Source: an uncultured Pelagibacteraceae bacterium
GTDB taxonomy: Bacteria; Pseudomonadota; Alphaproteobacteria; Pelagibacterales; Pelagibacteraceae
Reading direction: 5' to 3'
Assembly (NCBI GenBank): GCA_902576395.1
Contig: CACGVB010000004.1
Span: 1-64,000, forward strand
DNA length: 64,000 bases
Part shown: one piece after another, positions 8,331-17,940 of the stretch
How the letters are laid out: each line of letters starts with the position of its first letter
Position numbering within the stretch: position 1 is the stretch's first letter
The notes under the pieces: model-generated
Told to the model about the DNA's origin: nothing
Databases searched by the model: none
The model's input: only the letters and a program-made list of their open reading frames with translations
Translations under genes and position numbers: made by a program

Positions 8331-9623
8331 TTGATCATGGCAATAAATTATTTAAAAAAATCACCAAAAACATCTTCAACTGATGATACGAAAACAAGGG
8401 AAATTGTTGAAAATATTCTAAAAGATATAGAGAAAACAAAAGAAGAGGGATGTATCGAGTTATCAAAAAAATTTGATAAATATGAAGGTGAAGTAATTGT
8501 TACAAGAGAAAAAATTGAGCAAATTAAAAAGAATTTAGATCCTAAAACTAAAGATGATATTCAATTTTCTCATGAAAGAGTTAGAAAGTTTGCTGAAGCT
8601 CAATTAAAAAATTATGGTCAAGATTTTGAGGTAGAGCTTTCAGATGGATTATTTGCTGGACAAAAATTAATTCCTGTTAATACAGCAGGTTGTTATGTAC
8701 CTGCAGGAAGATATGCTCATATAGCATCTGCTGTAATGAGTGTTACCACAGCTAAAGTTGCTGGTGTTAAAAATATTATTGTTTGCAGCTCACCAAAACC
8801 TGGTGTTGGAGTTCATCCTGCTATTGTTTATACCGCTGACTTATGTGGAGCAGATGTAATAATGAATTTAGGTGGAGTTCAGGCTATTGCTGCAATGACT
8901 TATGGTCTTTTTGGTAATGCACCTGCTGATATGCTTGTTGGTCCTGGAAATCAATTTGTTGCAGAATCAAAAAGAATTTTATTTGGCAAAGTAGGTATAG
9001 ATTTATTTGCTGGTCCTACAGAAATTGCAGTTATAGCAGATGAAACAGCAGACCCAGAATTAGTTGCTTTCGATTTAGTTGGACAAGCAGAGCATGGTTA
9101 CAATTCTCCTGCATGGTTATTTACTACTAGTAAATCATTAGCTGAATATGTAATGAAAAGAGTACCAGAATTAATTGCAGATTTACCTGACTTACCAAGA
9201 CAAAACTCTGGTGCAGCTTGGAGGGACTATGGGGAAGTTATTTTATGCGATACAGACGAAGAAATGGCTAAAATCAGTGATGAATATGCTCCTGAACATT
9301 TAGAGATACAGACCAAAAACCTTCAATGGTTTCATGATCGATTAAAAAACTACGGATCATTATTTATTGGAGAAGAAACTACGGTTGCTTATGGTGATAA
9401 ATGCTCTGGAACAAACCACATTTTACCAACAAAAGGTGCTGGAAAATATACAGGCGGTTTATTTGTCGGAAAATTCATTAAAACATTGAGTTTCCAAAGA
9501 ATGACAAAGGAATCAACTAAAGAAGTGGGCGCAGCTTGTGCAAGAATTTCAAGATATGAAGGTATGGAAGCTCATGCTCGAACTGGAGATGTAAGACTTA
9601 GAAAATACGGATTTTCTAATTAG
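8331..9623 (+). CDS. histidinol dehydrogenase superfamily, closest by eye to sulfopropanediol 3-dehydrogenase (HpsN-like)
   Basis: AGCYVPAGRYAHIASAVMSVTTAKVAGV, GPGNQFVAESKRILFG, GQAEHGYNSPAWLFT, DEYAPEHLEI, GDKCSGTNHILPT. Confidence 0.8.
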   Translation: MIMAINYLKKSPKTSSTDDTKTREIVENILKDIEKTKEEGCIELSKKFDKYEGEVIVTREKIEQIKKNLDPKTKDDIQFSHERVRKFAEAQLKNYGQDFEVELSDGLFAGQKLIPVNTAGCYVPAGRYAHIASAVMSVTTAKVAGVKNIIVCSSPKPGVGVHPAIVYTADLCGADVIMNLGGVQAIAAMTYGLFGNAPADMLVGPGNQFVAESKRILFGKVGIDLFAGPTEIAVIADETADPELVAFDLVGQAEHGYNSPAWLFTTSKSLAEYVMKRVPELIADLPDLPRQNSGAAWRDYGEVILCDTDEEMAKISDEYAPEHLEIQTKNLQWFHDRLKNYGSLFIGEETTVAYGDKCSGTNHILPTKGAGKYTGGLFVGKFIKTLSFQRMTKESTKEVGAACARISRYEGMEAHARTGDVRLRKYGFSN

Positions 9624-9625
9624 TT

Positions 9626-10525
9626 TTAAACTCTAGAAATTAATAAAATTGTAACTCCAATTACAAAAACAACAATACCTAAAATTTCTGTTAACTTTAC
9701 TTTTTCCTTGAATAAATATTTTGAGGAAAAATAACTAAATAATAATTCAATCTGACCAACTGCTCTGACAAAGGATGCTTGGATTAAAGTAAATGCATAA
9801 AACCATGAGAGAGATGCAAAAAAACCTCCAATACCAATTAACATACAGTCGTATTTGTCGTTATATAGTTTTTTAAATTCTTTTTTTTCAAAGACTAAAA
9901 GGTATATCGTTAAAATAATTGTTGGAATTAATAATCCAAAAAGTAAAGTTGATATTACTTTTTCAAAATTTGAATTAAAATTTTCTAATGATAATGCAGC
10001 AGATCTAAAATAAACAATGCTCAGTGCTAAGAATAAACCTGATATTAGTCCAATTAATGTTGTTTTTGAAAATATGTTTTGAAGAAATAATTTTAAATCT
10101 TTGATTGATAAAATTATCACCCCTAAAGTTGATATTACAATTCCACTAATTCCTAATTTACTTAATTTTTCATTTAATATTAAATATTCAAATATAGCGA
10201 CTTGAACAACCTCTGTTTTACTTAGTGAGGTTCCAACAACAAAATTTGAGAACTTAAATAAATATAATAATACAAAGGTAAATATTACTTGAAAAATTGA
10301 TGCTAGAATTACATTTATTAAAAAACCTGGTTGATTAAGTATTTCATTAATCACAGAAACTTCTCTAAAATATATAAAGAACAATACTAATGCTAAAGGT
10401 AGAGCAAAAGAAAACCTTACATAAGTTGAAGCTATAGTCGAGACATCCTTATTAATTTTTTTTTGAAATGAAGACCTTAAATTCTGAAAAAAAGCCGCAA
10501 TAACTGTAACAACTATCCAATTCAT
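9626..10525 (-). CDS. EamA/DMT-family transporter
   Basis: 299 aa, about ten hydrophobic segments; ends IVVFVIGVTILLISRV. Confidence 0.75.
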   Translation of the reverse strand: MNWIVVTVIAAFFQNLRSSFQKKINKDVSTIASTYVRFSFALPLALVLFFIYFREVSVINEILNQPGFLINVILASIFQVIFTFVLLYLFKFSNFVVGTSLSKTEVVQVAIFEYLILNEKLSKLGISGIVISTLGVIILSIKDLKLFLQNIFSKTTLIGLISGLFLALSIVYFRSAALSLENFNSNFEKVISTLLFGLLIPTIILTIYLLVFEKKEFKKLYNDKYDCMLIGIGGFFASLSWFYAFTLIQASFVRAVGQIELLFSYFSSKYLFKEKVKLTEILGIVVFVIGVTILLISRV

Positions 10526-10559
10526 GTGAAATTATTTATATAAAAATATGTTTAGAAAA

Positions 10560-11609
10560 CTAAATTCTATTTCCATCTTCATCAAATATAAAAATATCTT
10601 TCGAGTCAAAATTTATTTCATTTTGAAAATCTTCTTGGCTCGAAATTTTTGCACTTAGTTCTAAATTATCATTGCTCATATAAACAATCTTCTCATTTCC
10701 TAAATTCTCAACTAAATCAATTTTAGGCTTAATTTTAAATTGTGAACTACTTGATAAATTAAAATGCTCAGGTCGTATTCCCAAAAAATATTTTTTTTTA
10801 TCAAATTTAATTTTTTCAAAAGTTATTTCATTACCTAAAAAATTAATTTTATTATCTGAAACAATATTTTCATTTTTTAAGGGTAAAATATTCATTTTTG
10901 GTGTTCCTATAAATTGAGCAACAAAAATATTAGCGGGATTATTATATATTTCATCTGGTGTTCCAACTTGTTCAATGTTACCAAGATTTAATATTACAAT
11001 CCTATCAGCAAGTGTCATTGCCTCTACTTGATCGTGTGTGACATAAATCATATTTGTTTTAATTTGATTATGTAACTTTGAAATCTCAACTCTCATCTCA
11101 GATCTTAAGGCAGCATCTAAATTTGATAAAGGTTCATCAAATAAAAAAATTTTAGGATTTCTTGTAATCGCACGTCCGATTGCAACTCTTTGTCTCTGTC
11201 CCCCTGATAATTGTTTGGGTCTTCTTTCCAACAATTCCTCTATCTTTAGAATTTTTGCTGCCTGCATAACTTTTGTTTGGATTTCTTCTTTAGATCTCTT
11301 TTCTATCTTTAACCCGAATGACATATTTTCATAAACATTCATGTGAGGGTAAAGAGCATATGACTGAAATACCATTGCTGTTTGTCGTTTAGAAGGATGT
11401 AAGTCATTTATTTTTTGATCATTAATAAATATTTCACCTTCATCAATCTTTTCTAATCCAGCAATCATTCGCAATAATGTTGATTTACCACATCCAGAGG
11501 GACCAACTAAAACTAAGAATTCATCTTCTTTACCTAATAAACTAAAGTCAGTTATTATTTTATTTGATCCAAATGATTTGTTTACACCATTGAATTTTAT
11601 ATTAGACAT
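10560..11609 (-). CDS. ABC transporter ATP-binding protein, MalK/UgpC type, without adjacent permease genes
   Basis: GPSGCGKSTLLRMIAGLE, LSGGQRQRVAIGRAI, FLFDEPLSNLDAALR, C-terminal regulatory region GIRPEHF. Confidence 0.9.
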   Translation of the reverse strand: MSNIKFNGVNKSFGSNKIITDFSLLGKEDEFLVLVGPSGCGKSTLLRMIAGLEKIDEGEIFINDQKINDLHPSKRQTAMVFQSYALYPHMNVYENMSFGLKIEKRSKEEIQTKVMQAAKILKIEELLERRPKQLSGGQRQRVAIGRAITRNPKIFLFDEPLSNLDAALRSEMRVEISKLHNQIKTNMIYVTHDQVEAMTLADRIVILNLGNIEQVGTPDEIYNNPANIFVAQFIGTPKMNILPLKNENIVSDNKINFLGNEITFEKIKFDKKKYFLGIRPEHFNLSSSSQFKIKPKIDLVENLGNEKIVYMSNDNLELSAKISSQEDFQNEINFDSKDIFIFDEDGNRI

Positions 11610-11680
11610 TAACTTCTATACTCCCCCCAACAAAACTATGGGTAGTTTTATTATAAGAAGTATACCAATTAGAAACTATT

Positions 11681-11696
11681 TTACGATATTTCGTAA
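11681..11696. promoter_or_regulatory. palindrome TTACGA-TATT-TCGTAA upstream of the MalK-like gene; operator candidate
   Basis: Perfect 6-bp inverted repeat in the intergenic region between 11609 and 11725. Confidence 0.35.
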
Positions 11697-11724
11697 TCAG
11701 AAAATCTTGGTTAAATATCTTGAT

Positions 11725-12177
11725 TTATAATGAATTTATTAAATCTGGAGCCATTTTCTTAGATTTAGATGAAAATCTAAGTTTTTTTATTGCTTCTAGA
11801 TTTGATTTATCATCACCGACAACTACAAAACCAATCATACCCATATTTTTGTGAGGTGTGCACCAGTATGCGTAAATTCCAGGAACTTCAAATTTGTATT
11901 CAACATCCTTATTGAATTTAGACTTAAATTTACCAACGCCTTCAGGAACTCCTTTTTTAATAAATTCAACGTTGTGACCTTTGTCTTTAGCTTTCCAAAG
12001 AACTGTATCTCCAACGTTTACTCTTACTATCTTTGGCTCAAAAATATTTGACTGTTTATCCAGTCTATTTAACATTTCTACTGTTACATCTTCAGCTAAA
12101 CTAATATTAGCGAAAAGTGTTGATAATAAAAAGGTAGTGATAATTAAAAATTTATTGTGTGATTTCATATCATGCAT
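11725..12177 (-). CDS. pseudoazurin/plastocyanin-like periplasmic cupredoxin
   Basis: Signal peptide; type-1 Cu ligands by motif: GHNVEF, YWCTPHKNMGM. Confidence 0.85.
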   Translation of the reverse strand: MHDMKSHNKFLIITTFLLSTLFANISLAEDVTVEMLNRLDKQSNIFEPKIVRVNVGDTVLWKAKDKGHNVEFIKKGVPEGVGKFKSKFNKDVEYKFEVPGIYAYWCTPHKNMGMIGFVVVGDDKSNLEAIKKLRFSSKSKKMAPDLINSL

Positions 12178-12241
12178 ATATGCTTTTAAAATAATCTTAC
12201 AATAAGCAATTTCTGTTACAAGTTGACACGTCCTGTAAGAA

Positions 12242-13408
12242 TTAAACTTTTCTTGATAATTTGTCTGCTCTTAGTGTTGTAAAAATAATTATAATTAAAA
12301 AAGGTATACAAAGCATATTCATTGTTTTCCAGCTAGTATAACTTAATACAACACCTGCCGTTAAACTTGCAGTAGCCTGAATTGAAAAAACTATAAAATC
12401 ATTAAAACCTTGAGCTCTAAATCTTTCTTCTTCTCTATAATTTAATACAAGTAAGCTTGTCCCTGATATAAATAGAAAATTCCATCCAAGGCCTAAAAAT
12501 ATTAATGAAAAAAGATAGTTTGTTACTGTTTGATCAAGATAACTAAGAAATATTGTGATTATAAAAAATAATACCCCGCAATACATGATTATGCTGTGTC
12601 CGAATTTTTTAATTAGATTTCCAGTAACTAATGCTGGTAGGAACATGCTTATAATATGCAATTGAATTACAAAACTAGTGCTATTCAATGACATTTTATC
12701 ATGAATATGCATGCTTATTGGAGTAGCAGTCATTAGAAACGACATTACTGCATAAGCAAAAGATGATGAGACTAATGCCTGAAGAAATCTTGGTTGAGAA
12801 ATTAACTTTAAAATTGATCTTCCTTTTGAAATTTTATTTTTCTCAGCAACTTTCTTTTCATTATAAAAAACTAAAAAAATAATTGATGATAAAGTTAATA
12901 ATGACAGACATAGATAAGAGCCGACATATAGACTCTCTGGAATAATATTCTTTCCAAGATTTGCTAGATTAGGACCCAATAAAGCTGACAAAATTCCTGC
13001 AAAAAGTAATAAAGAAATGGCTTTTGGAGCCTGTTTTTTATCTACACTTTCAGCTGCTGCAAAACGATATTGATGAGCAAATGCCATCCCAAATCCAAGT
13101 GAAAAGCATGAGAACGAATAAAGAATAAAATTTTGTTTCATTACTGCATAAGCTGCCAGTAAAGCAAACAATGATGTTGTGATAGATGAAAGTATAAATC
13201 CTTTTTTTCTGCCAGTAATGCTCATTATTTTGGAAGCAGCTATTATAAAAATGGCAGTACCAACAATTGATAACGACATTGGCAAAGTCGACAAAGATTT
13301 AATTGGGCTTATGCTAGATCCAATTATTCCACTTAAAAAAACTGTTACAGGTGCAACTGAAAATGCGCATGCGTTGCTTGCAAATAGCAACCATACATTT
13401 TTATTCAT
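12242..13408 (-). CDS. MFS transporter
   Basis: About twelve hydrophobic segments; FGMAFAHQYRFAAAESV; ITGRKKGFILSS loop. Confidence 0.8.
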   Translation of the reverse strand: MNKNVWLLFASNACAFSVAPVTVFLSGIIGSSISPIKSLSTLPMSLSIVGTAIFIIAASKIMSITGRKKGFILSSITTSLFALLAAYAVMKQNFILYSFSCFSLGFGMAFAHQYRFAAAESVDKKQAPKAISLLLFAGILSALLGPNLANLGKNIIPESLYVGSYLCLSLLTLSSIIFLVFYNEKKVAEKNKISKGRSILKLISQPRFLQALVSSSFAYAVMSFLMTATPISMHIHDKMSLNSTSFVIQLHIISMFLPALVTGNLIKKFGHSIIMYCGVLFFIITIFLSYLDQTVTNYLFSLIFLGLGWNFLFISGTSLLVLNYREEERFRAQGFNDFIVFSIQATASLTAGVVLSYTSWKTMNMLCIPFLIIIIFTTLRADKLSRKV

Positions 13409-13415
13409 TAAGGTA

Positions 13416-14936
13416 TTATACTCTTTTCTTACCTTGAACTACTCTGTCCAATATTAAAGCAACAAATAATATTGCAATACCAGCTAAAATACCTTGGCCT
13501 ACATTTGCATATTGTAGTGCCTCTAGCACGTCTTGTCCTAGGCCTTTAGCTCCTATTAATGATGCAACTACAACCATCGCTAAGCTTAACATCACAGTTT
13601 GGTTTACTCCTGCGAGTATTGATGGGGTTGCTAAAGGTAAATCAACTTTTCTAAGTAAATACCATTTAGATGCTCCATAAGCTATTGCAGCTTCTCTTAT
13701 AGTTTCAGGAACGCCTCTTAAACCCAACACAGTAAGTCTAACAACTGGTGTTCCTCCAAAAATCATTGTAATGATGACAGCCGCAACCTTACCTGTTCCA
13801 AAAAACGCAATGACTGGTATCATAAATACAAATGCAGGCATAGTTTGCATAAAATCCATTATTGGTCTTATCATTGAATAAAATCTTTGACGTCTCGCGC
13901 AATAAATTCCTAAAGGTATTCCAATAACAATACTTAGAATTGCAGCTGTCCCTAGTAAAGCAAGTGTTGTCATTGCTTTAACCCAAAATCCTAAAAAACC
14001 CATGTAAGCTAAAAATCCTGCAGAGTAAATTGCGGTTCTTATTCCTGCTGACAAAGCAGTTAAAACTACAATGGTAGTTATGATCACAATCCAAGGTGTT
14101 TTTACAAATAATAATTCTAAAAAATCAAGAACAGATCTTATTCCGATTGTAATTGCAGTAAATACTGCGTCCCCTTTTATAACAGCATAATCAAAAATTG
14201 TCTCTACCCATTTAATAGAAGTAAGTCTTATTTCTGGATGAGTAGGAAAATCATTCATTATTGAGAAGAAACCTGGGAAGCTATAATGTATGACTGAAAA
14301 AAACATAATCACTATTGTAAAACCAATACTAAGTAAGTAATTTTTTGGTTTCATACCAGGACTTATTGATTTATTTGATAACCACTCAGAGTATCTTTTT
14401 TCTAAAACGGTATTGGCTAATATTCCTTGAATAAATTTTACAAAAATTAATAATAAAATTCCTGAAATAGTAATCCATATTGCCGAAGCCTCAATTTGCT
14501 GAACATCAATTACATATTCCTTCATTGCCTCTTCGAGTGATTTAATTGCCCTCTCGTAGACTTCAACTTTATCTGGGTTATTTTCTTTTGCAGCCTCTAA
14601 CTGTTTATATCTAAAATCGATAGTTGATTGAATTTTATCAATTTTTTCAACTGCATCTTTAGTGATGTTGCCAAATAATCCTCTAACAATTTGAACAACA
14701 GCAAATGTTTCCACAATTAGAAATGCCAGAGCATAATTCCATACATTTCTTATTCCAAACCATACTGGTCCAAACAATGCTGCAAAAAGGTTAAAAGAGT
14801 AAGAGTAAGATGGCTTGCTACCAATTTTTTTAAACTCTTTGATATAGTAATCTGGATTTGAAATTACAAAATTTTTAATAAGATCCGATCTTGATAAATT
14901 TTTAATTTCCTTACTCATTATCATTTCCTTCAACAA
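13416..14936 (-). CDS. proW: glycine betaine/proline-type ABC permease (ProW-like) with N-terminal membrane/coiled-coil extension
   Basis: GIPLGIYCARRQRFYSMIRPIMDFMQTMPAFVFMIPVIAFFGTGKVAAVI; overlaps ProV-like ORF; likely ATG at 14918. Confidence 0.85.
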   Translation of the reverse strand: MLKEMIMSKEIKNLSRSDLIKNFVISNPDYYIKEFKKIGSKPSYSYSFNLFAALFGPVWFGIRNVWNYALAFLIVETFAVVQIVRGLFGNITKDAVEKIDKIQSTIDFRYKQLEAAKENNPDKVEVYERAIKSLEEAMKEYVIDVQQIEASAIWITISGILLLIFVKFIQGILANTVLEKRYSEWLSNKSISPGMKPKNYLLSIGFTIVIMFFSVIHYSFPGFFSIMNDFPTHPEIRLTSIKWVETIFDYAVIKGDAVFTAITIGIRSVLDFLELLFVKTPWIVIITTIVVLTALSAGIRTAIYSAGFLAYMGFLGFWVKAMTTLALLGTAAILSIVIGIPLGIYCARRQRFYSMIRPIMDFMQTMPAFVFMIPVIAFFGTGKVAAVIITMIFGGTPVVRLTVLGLRGVPETIREAAIAYGASKWYLLRKVDLPLATPSILAGVNQTVMLSLAMVVVASLIGAKGLGQDVLEALQYANVGQGILAGIAILFVALILDRVVQGKKRV

Positions 14937-15963
14937 CTGCTTTTAATAGGTCTGATTGAGTAATAATTCCAACTTCTGTATTATGGTCATTTACAACTAC
15001 AATTGGTTTATCTTTAGAAACAGAAGTTTCAATAAGTTTACTTAATATATCGTTTTCATTTACTTTTTCATTATTACCTAAATTTTCCCCAAAGTTTTTT
15101 TTATATTGCTCTAACGGTTGCATTATTGTTTTAGCTTGAACAACTTTTAATCTTGAAATTCCTTTTACAAAGTCTGCAACATATTCATCAGATGGATTTA
15201 CAACTATTTCTTCAGGAGTTCCAATTTGAACTACTCTTCCATCTCGCATTATTGCTATTCTATGTCCAACTCTTACAGCTTCATCTAAATCGTGAGTAAT
15301 AAATACAGTTGTTTTTTTCATCTGCTTTGAAAGTTTAATAAACTCCGTTTGAAGTTGGCGTCTTATTAGCGGATCAAGTGCACTAAAAGGCTCATCCATA
15401 AGTAAAAATTCAGGATCAGCAGCTAATGCTCTGGCCAACCCTACTCTTTGTTGCATTCCTCCAGATAATTCATGTGCGTATTTATTACCCCACCCTTGTA
15501 ATTCAACAATATTTAAGATGTTATTTGCTGCATCTAACCTATCATTTTTACTTACTCCTCTTATTTCTAAGGGCATTGCAATATTATCTAAAACAGATCT
15601 GTGGGGCATCAATGCAAAATTTTGAAAAACCATACCAATTTTTTTATTTCTAAGTTCTTGTAAATTTTCTTTATTAAATTGCATTACATCTTGATTGTTT
15701 ATTAAAATTTTTCCAGATGTTGGCTCTAATAATCTATTAATATGCCTTACAAGTGTTGACTTGCCGCTTCCAGATAATCCCATAACACAAAAGATTTCAC
15801 CTTTATTAACATCAAACGAAACATCAGAGACTCCAATTACTGAATTATACTTTTCTAAAGCTTCCTGTTTTGAAATTTTCTTATTTTGGATTGCATCTAA
15901 TGCATCATTGGATGTATTTCCAAATATTTTCCAAACGTTTTGGATCTGTATAGCAGCTTCCAT
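14911..15963 (-). CDS. proV: glycine betaine/proline-type ABC ATP-binding protein (ProV-like) with C-terminal CBS-like region
   Basis: GLSGSGKSTLVRHINRLLEPTSG, LSGGMQQRVGLARALA, C-terminal VVVNDHNTEVGIITQSDLLKAV. Confidence 0.9.
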   Translation of the reverse strand: MEAAIQIQNVWKIFGNTSNDALDAIQNKKISKQEALEKYNSVIGVSDVSFDVNKGEIFCVMGLSGSGKSTLVRHINRLLEPTSGKILINNQDVMQFNKENLQELRNKKIGMVFQNFALMPHRSVLDNIAMPLEIRGVSKNDRLDAANNILNIVELQGWGNKYAHELSGGMQQRVGLARALAADPEFLLMDEPFSALDPLIRRQLQTEFIKLSKQMKKTTVFITHDLDEAVRVGHRIAIMRDGRVVQIGTPEEIVVNPSDEYVADFVKGISRLKVVQAKTIMQPLEQYKKNFGENLGNNEKVNENDILSKLIETSVSKDKPIVVVNDHNTEVGIITQSDLLKAVVEGNDNE

Positions 15964-15996
15964 AAAAGGATTTTAGCTTAATATTATTGAAAATGA

Positions 15997-16023
15997 TACC
16001 TGGCAACTATAAGTCGCCAGGTA
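15997..16023 (-). other. intergenic stem-loop between ProX-like and ProV-like genes
   Basis: TACCTGGC (15997-16004) / GCCAGGTA (16016-16023); on the minus (coding) strand a G-U pair extends the stem (GCGACT TAT AGTTGC). Confidence 0.65.
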
Positions 16024-16045
16024 AATTAAATTTAAATTGACTAAA

Positions 16046-17008
16046 TTAAAGACCTAACCAACCATCAACTGTTGATTTATTTTTAGCCATCCAGTCTCTT
16101 GCAACTTCTCCTGGGTCTCTTTTTTGAACTGATACTTCGTATGCCATCCAAGAAACATCATCTGCTGTGATCTGGAAATTTTTAAAAAATTCAACAATCG
16201 CTGGCGATTTATTTTCTAAAGAAGTTCCCCATCCGATTTGAATTTGTTTTAAAGCATCCTTTGAAGCTACATATGATTTTTGATACCAATCTGCATCTGC
16301 TTTTGGTTGAATCATTTTATATTTAGCTGGATCATACTTTGGTTCCTCCAACATAACTACATCGGCCATTCCCCAAATAGCATGAGGTTTGTAACAATAA
16401 AATGCGTAACCCTCACCCTTTTTGATCGAGTCTAAAACTCTAGCATTTTTTACAGCTTCAGCAGCTCTTATTGGCTCTATACCAGCATCATAAAGTTTAT
16501 AGTCCCTAAGTTTTACTTGGTTTACATTTGCAGAAGCCCATCCGTCAGCACCAATCCAAAACTCACCTTTTCCATTTCCATCACTATCCATTGCTTTAAC
16601 AACTTCTGGTCTCCCCAAATCTTCTATCGCAGTAATATTCATTTTTTTTGCAAATTGTTGAGAAACACAATAGCCTTGATTTCCCTCATAAGGATTTTTG
16701 CTTAATTTTAATGTTCCTTTTGGTACTAAATCTTTTGTATAAGCTTCTTGATTTGGTAGCCAAATATCAGGGTGAACTTCGATTTCACCTTTGCTTCTAT
16801 CAATCGCTCCATAGATTGCAGTATTGTTTCCTGGGACTAACTCGGCTTCACCACCCATTTTGTCAATGACAACAGCAGCAAGTAAATTTGCAATTGCAGT
16901 TGCTCCCGTCCAACCAGGATCACCAATTTTTACTTTTTCAGCAAAACTTGAGGCTGGTACAAATAATGAAATTACTCCAGCCACAAGAATTTTTTTGATT
17001 ATATTCAT
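16046..17008 (-). CDS. proX: glycine betaine/proline-type ABC substrate-binding protein (ProX/OpuAC-like)
   Basis: Signal peptide; KIGDPGWTGATAIANLLAAVVIDKMGGEAELVPG; YKPHAIWGMADVVMLEEP. Confidence 0.85.
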   Translation of the reverse strand: MNIIKKILVAGVISLFVPASSFAEKVKIGDPGWTGATAIANLLAAVVIDKMGGEAELVPGNNTAIYGAIDRSKGEIEVHPDIWLPNQEAYTKDLVPKGTLKLSKNPYEGNQGYCVSQQFAKKMNITAIEDLGRPEVVKAMDSDGNGKGEFWIGADGWASANVNQVKLRDYKLYDAGIEPIRAAEAVKNARVLDSIKKGEGYAFYCYKPHAIWGMADVVMLEEPKYDPAKYKMIQPKADADWYQKSYVASKDALKQIQIGWGTSLENKSPAIVEFFKNFQITADDVSWMAYEVSVQKRDPGEVARDWMAKNKSTVDGWLGL

Positions 17009-17127
17009 ATTTTCCCCATTTAAGTTATTTTTTATAAATAAAATCTAACTTTGTTTTAAATTTAGAGTCAACATTTCTAATAAGCTAAAATGTAAATACT
17101 GCTATGCAAAAGCCTAAAATGGCCGAT

Positions 17128-17880
17128 TTAAATAAGAAAGTCCTCAACAACTTGGTTAAATTTCTGAGGCTGCTCAAGATGTACATTGTGACAGCAGTTC
17201 TTAAATATTTTTAAGTCACTATCAGGAATATTATTTTTAAGTTTTGAAACTTGTTCTAAATTATAAGATTTGTCTTTATCTCCCCAAATTATCAAGGTTT
17301 TGTTTTTTATTTTTTTTAAATTTTCTAAACCATTCCAATCTCTCATAGCTATCAGAGCGTTACGTGCTGTTTCTTCAGAAATATTTTTAACTGCATTTTC
17401 ACATAAATAATAATTTTTAGCTTGATCTCCTTCAACAAACCACTTTGGTGGTATTCTTTTTACTTGTTCTTTAATTCCTTCCTCATCAAGCTTTTTTATC
17501 GATATATTTATAGGTTCAAATCTTCCTGGAATGTCACCAATAGGTCCAGTAGCAAAACAAATTAATTTATTAATTCTATCTCCAGATAGATTTGCAATTT
17601 CTTGTACTATCATTCCACCCATCGAGTGACCCATTAAATTAAACTTATCTATATTTTTTAAATCAATTTGTTGGATAATAAATTTAGCCATTAAACTAAT
17701 ACTATTTAAAGATTTTGCATTAAAGCTTTCACCAAACCCTGGTAAAGCTGGTGCAATAATTCTAAATTTTTTATGCAGATAATCTTTTTGGAGTTTCCAC
17801 ATTTCTGATGATCCTAGATATCCATGAACTAAAACAAGTGGATATCCTGAACCAATATCATCAATATAAATATCTTGCAT
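17128..17880 (-). CDS. alpha/beta hydrolase
   Basis: LVHGYLGSSEMW, NLMGHSMGGMIVQEIA, IIWGDKDKSYNLEQVSKL, CCHNVHLEQP. Confidence 0.85.
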   Translation of the reverse strand: MQDIYIDDIGSGYPLVLVHGYLGSSEMWKLQKDYLHKKFRIIAPALPGFGESFNAKSLNSISLMAKFIIQQIDLKNIDKFNLMGHSMGGMIVQEIANLSGDRINKLICFATGPIGDIPGRFEPINISIKKLDEEGIKEQVKRIPPKWFVEGDQAKNYYLCENAVKNISEETARNALIAMRDWNGLENLKKIKNKTLIIWGDKDKSYNLEQVSKLKNNIPDSDLKIFKNCCHNVHLEQPQKFNQVVEDFLI

Positions 17881-17940
17881 AATTGTTTATAAAATATAGT
17901 TGTATATTGTAACTTTTAAAACAAAATTCAAAGTAGATTT

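Noticed and set aside
9614-9650. TTTCTA...TAGAAA repeat between the HpsN-like and EamA genes
   Set aside because: Very short AT-rich arms with a long loop and no T tract; not distinguishable from background.
12196-12238. CTTACA...TGTAAG inverted repeat between the pseudoazurin and MFS genes
   Set aside because: Six-bp arms with a loop of about 30 nt are expected by chance in AT-rich sequence.
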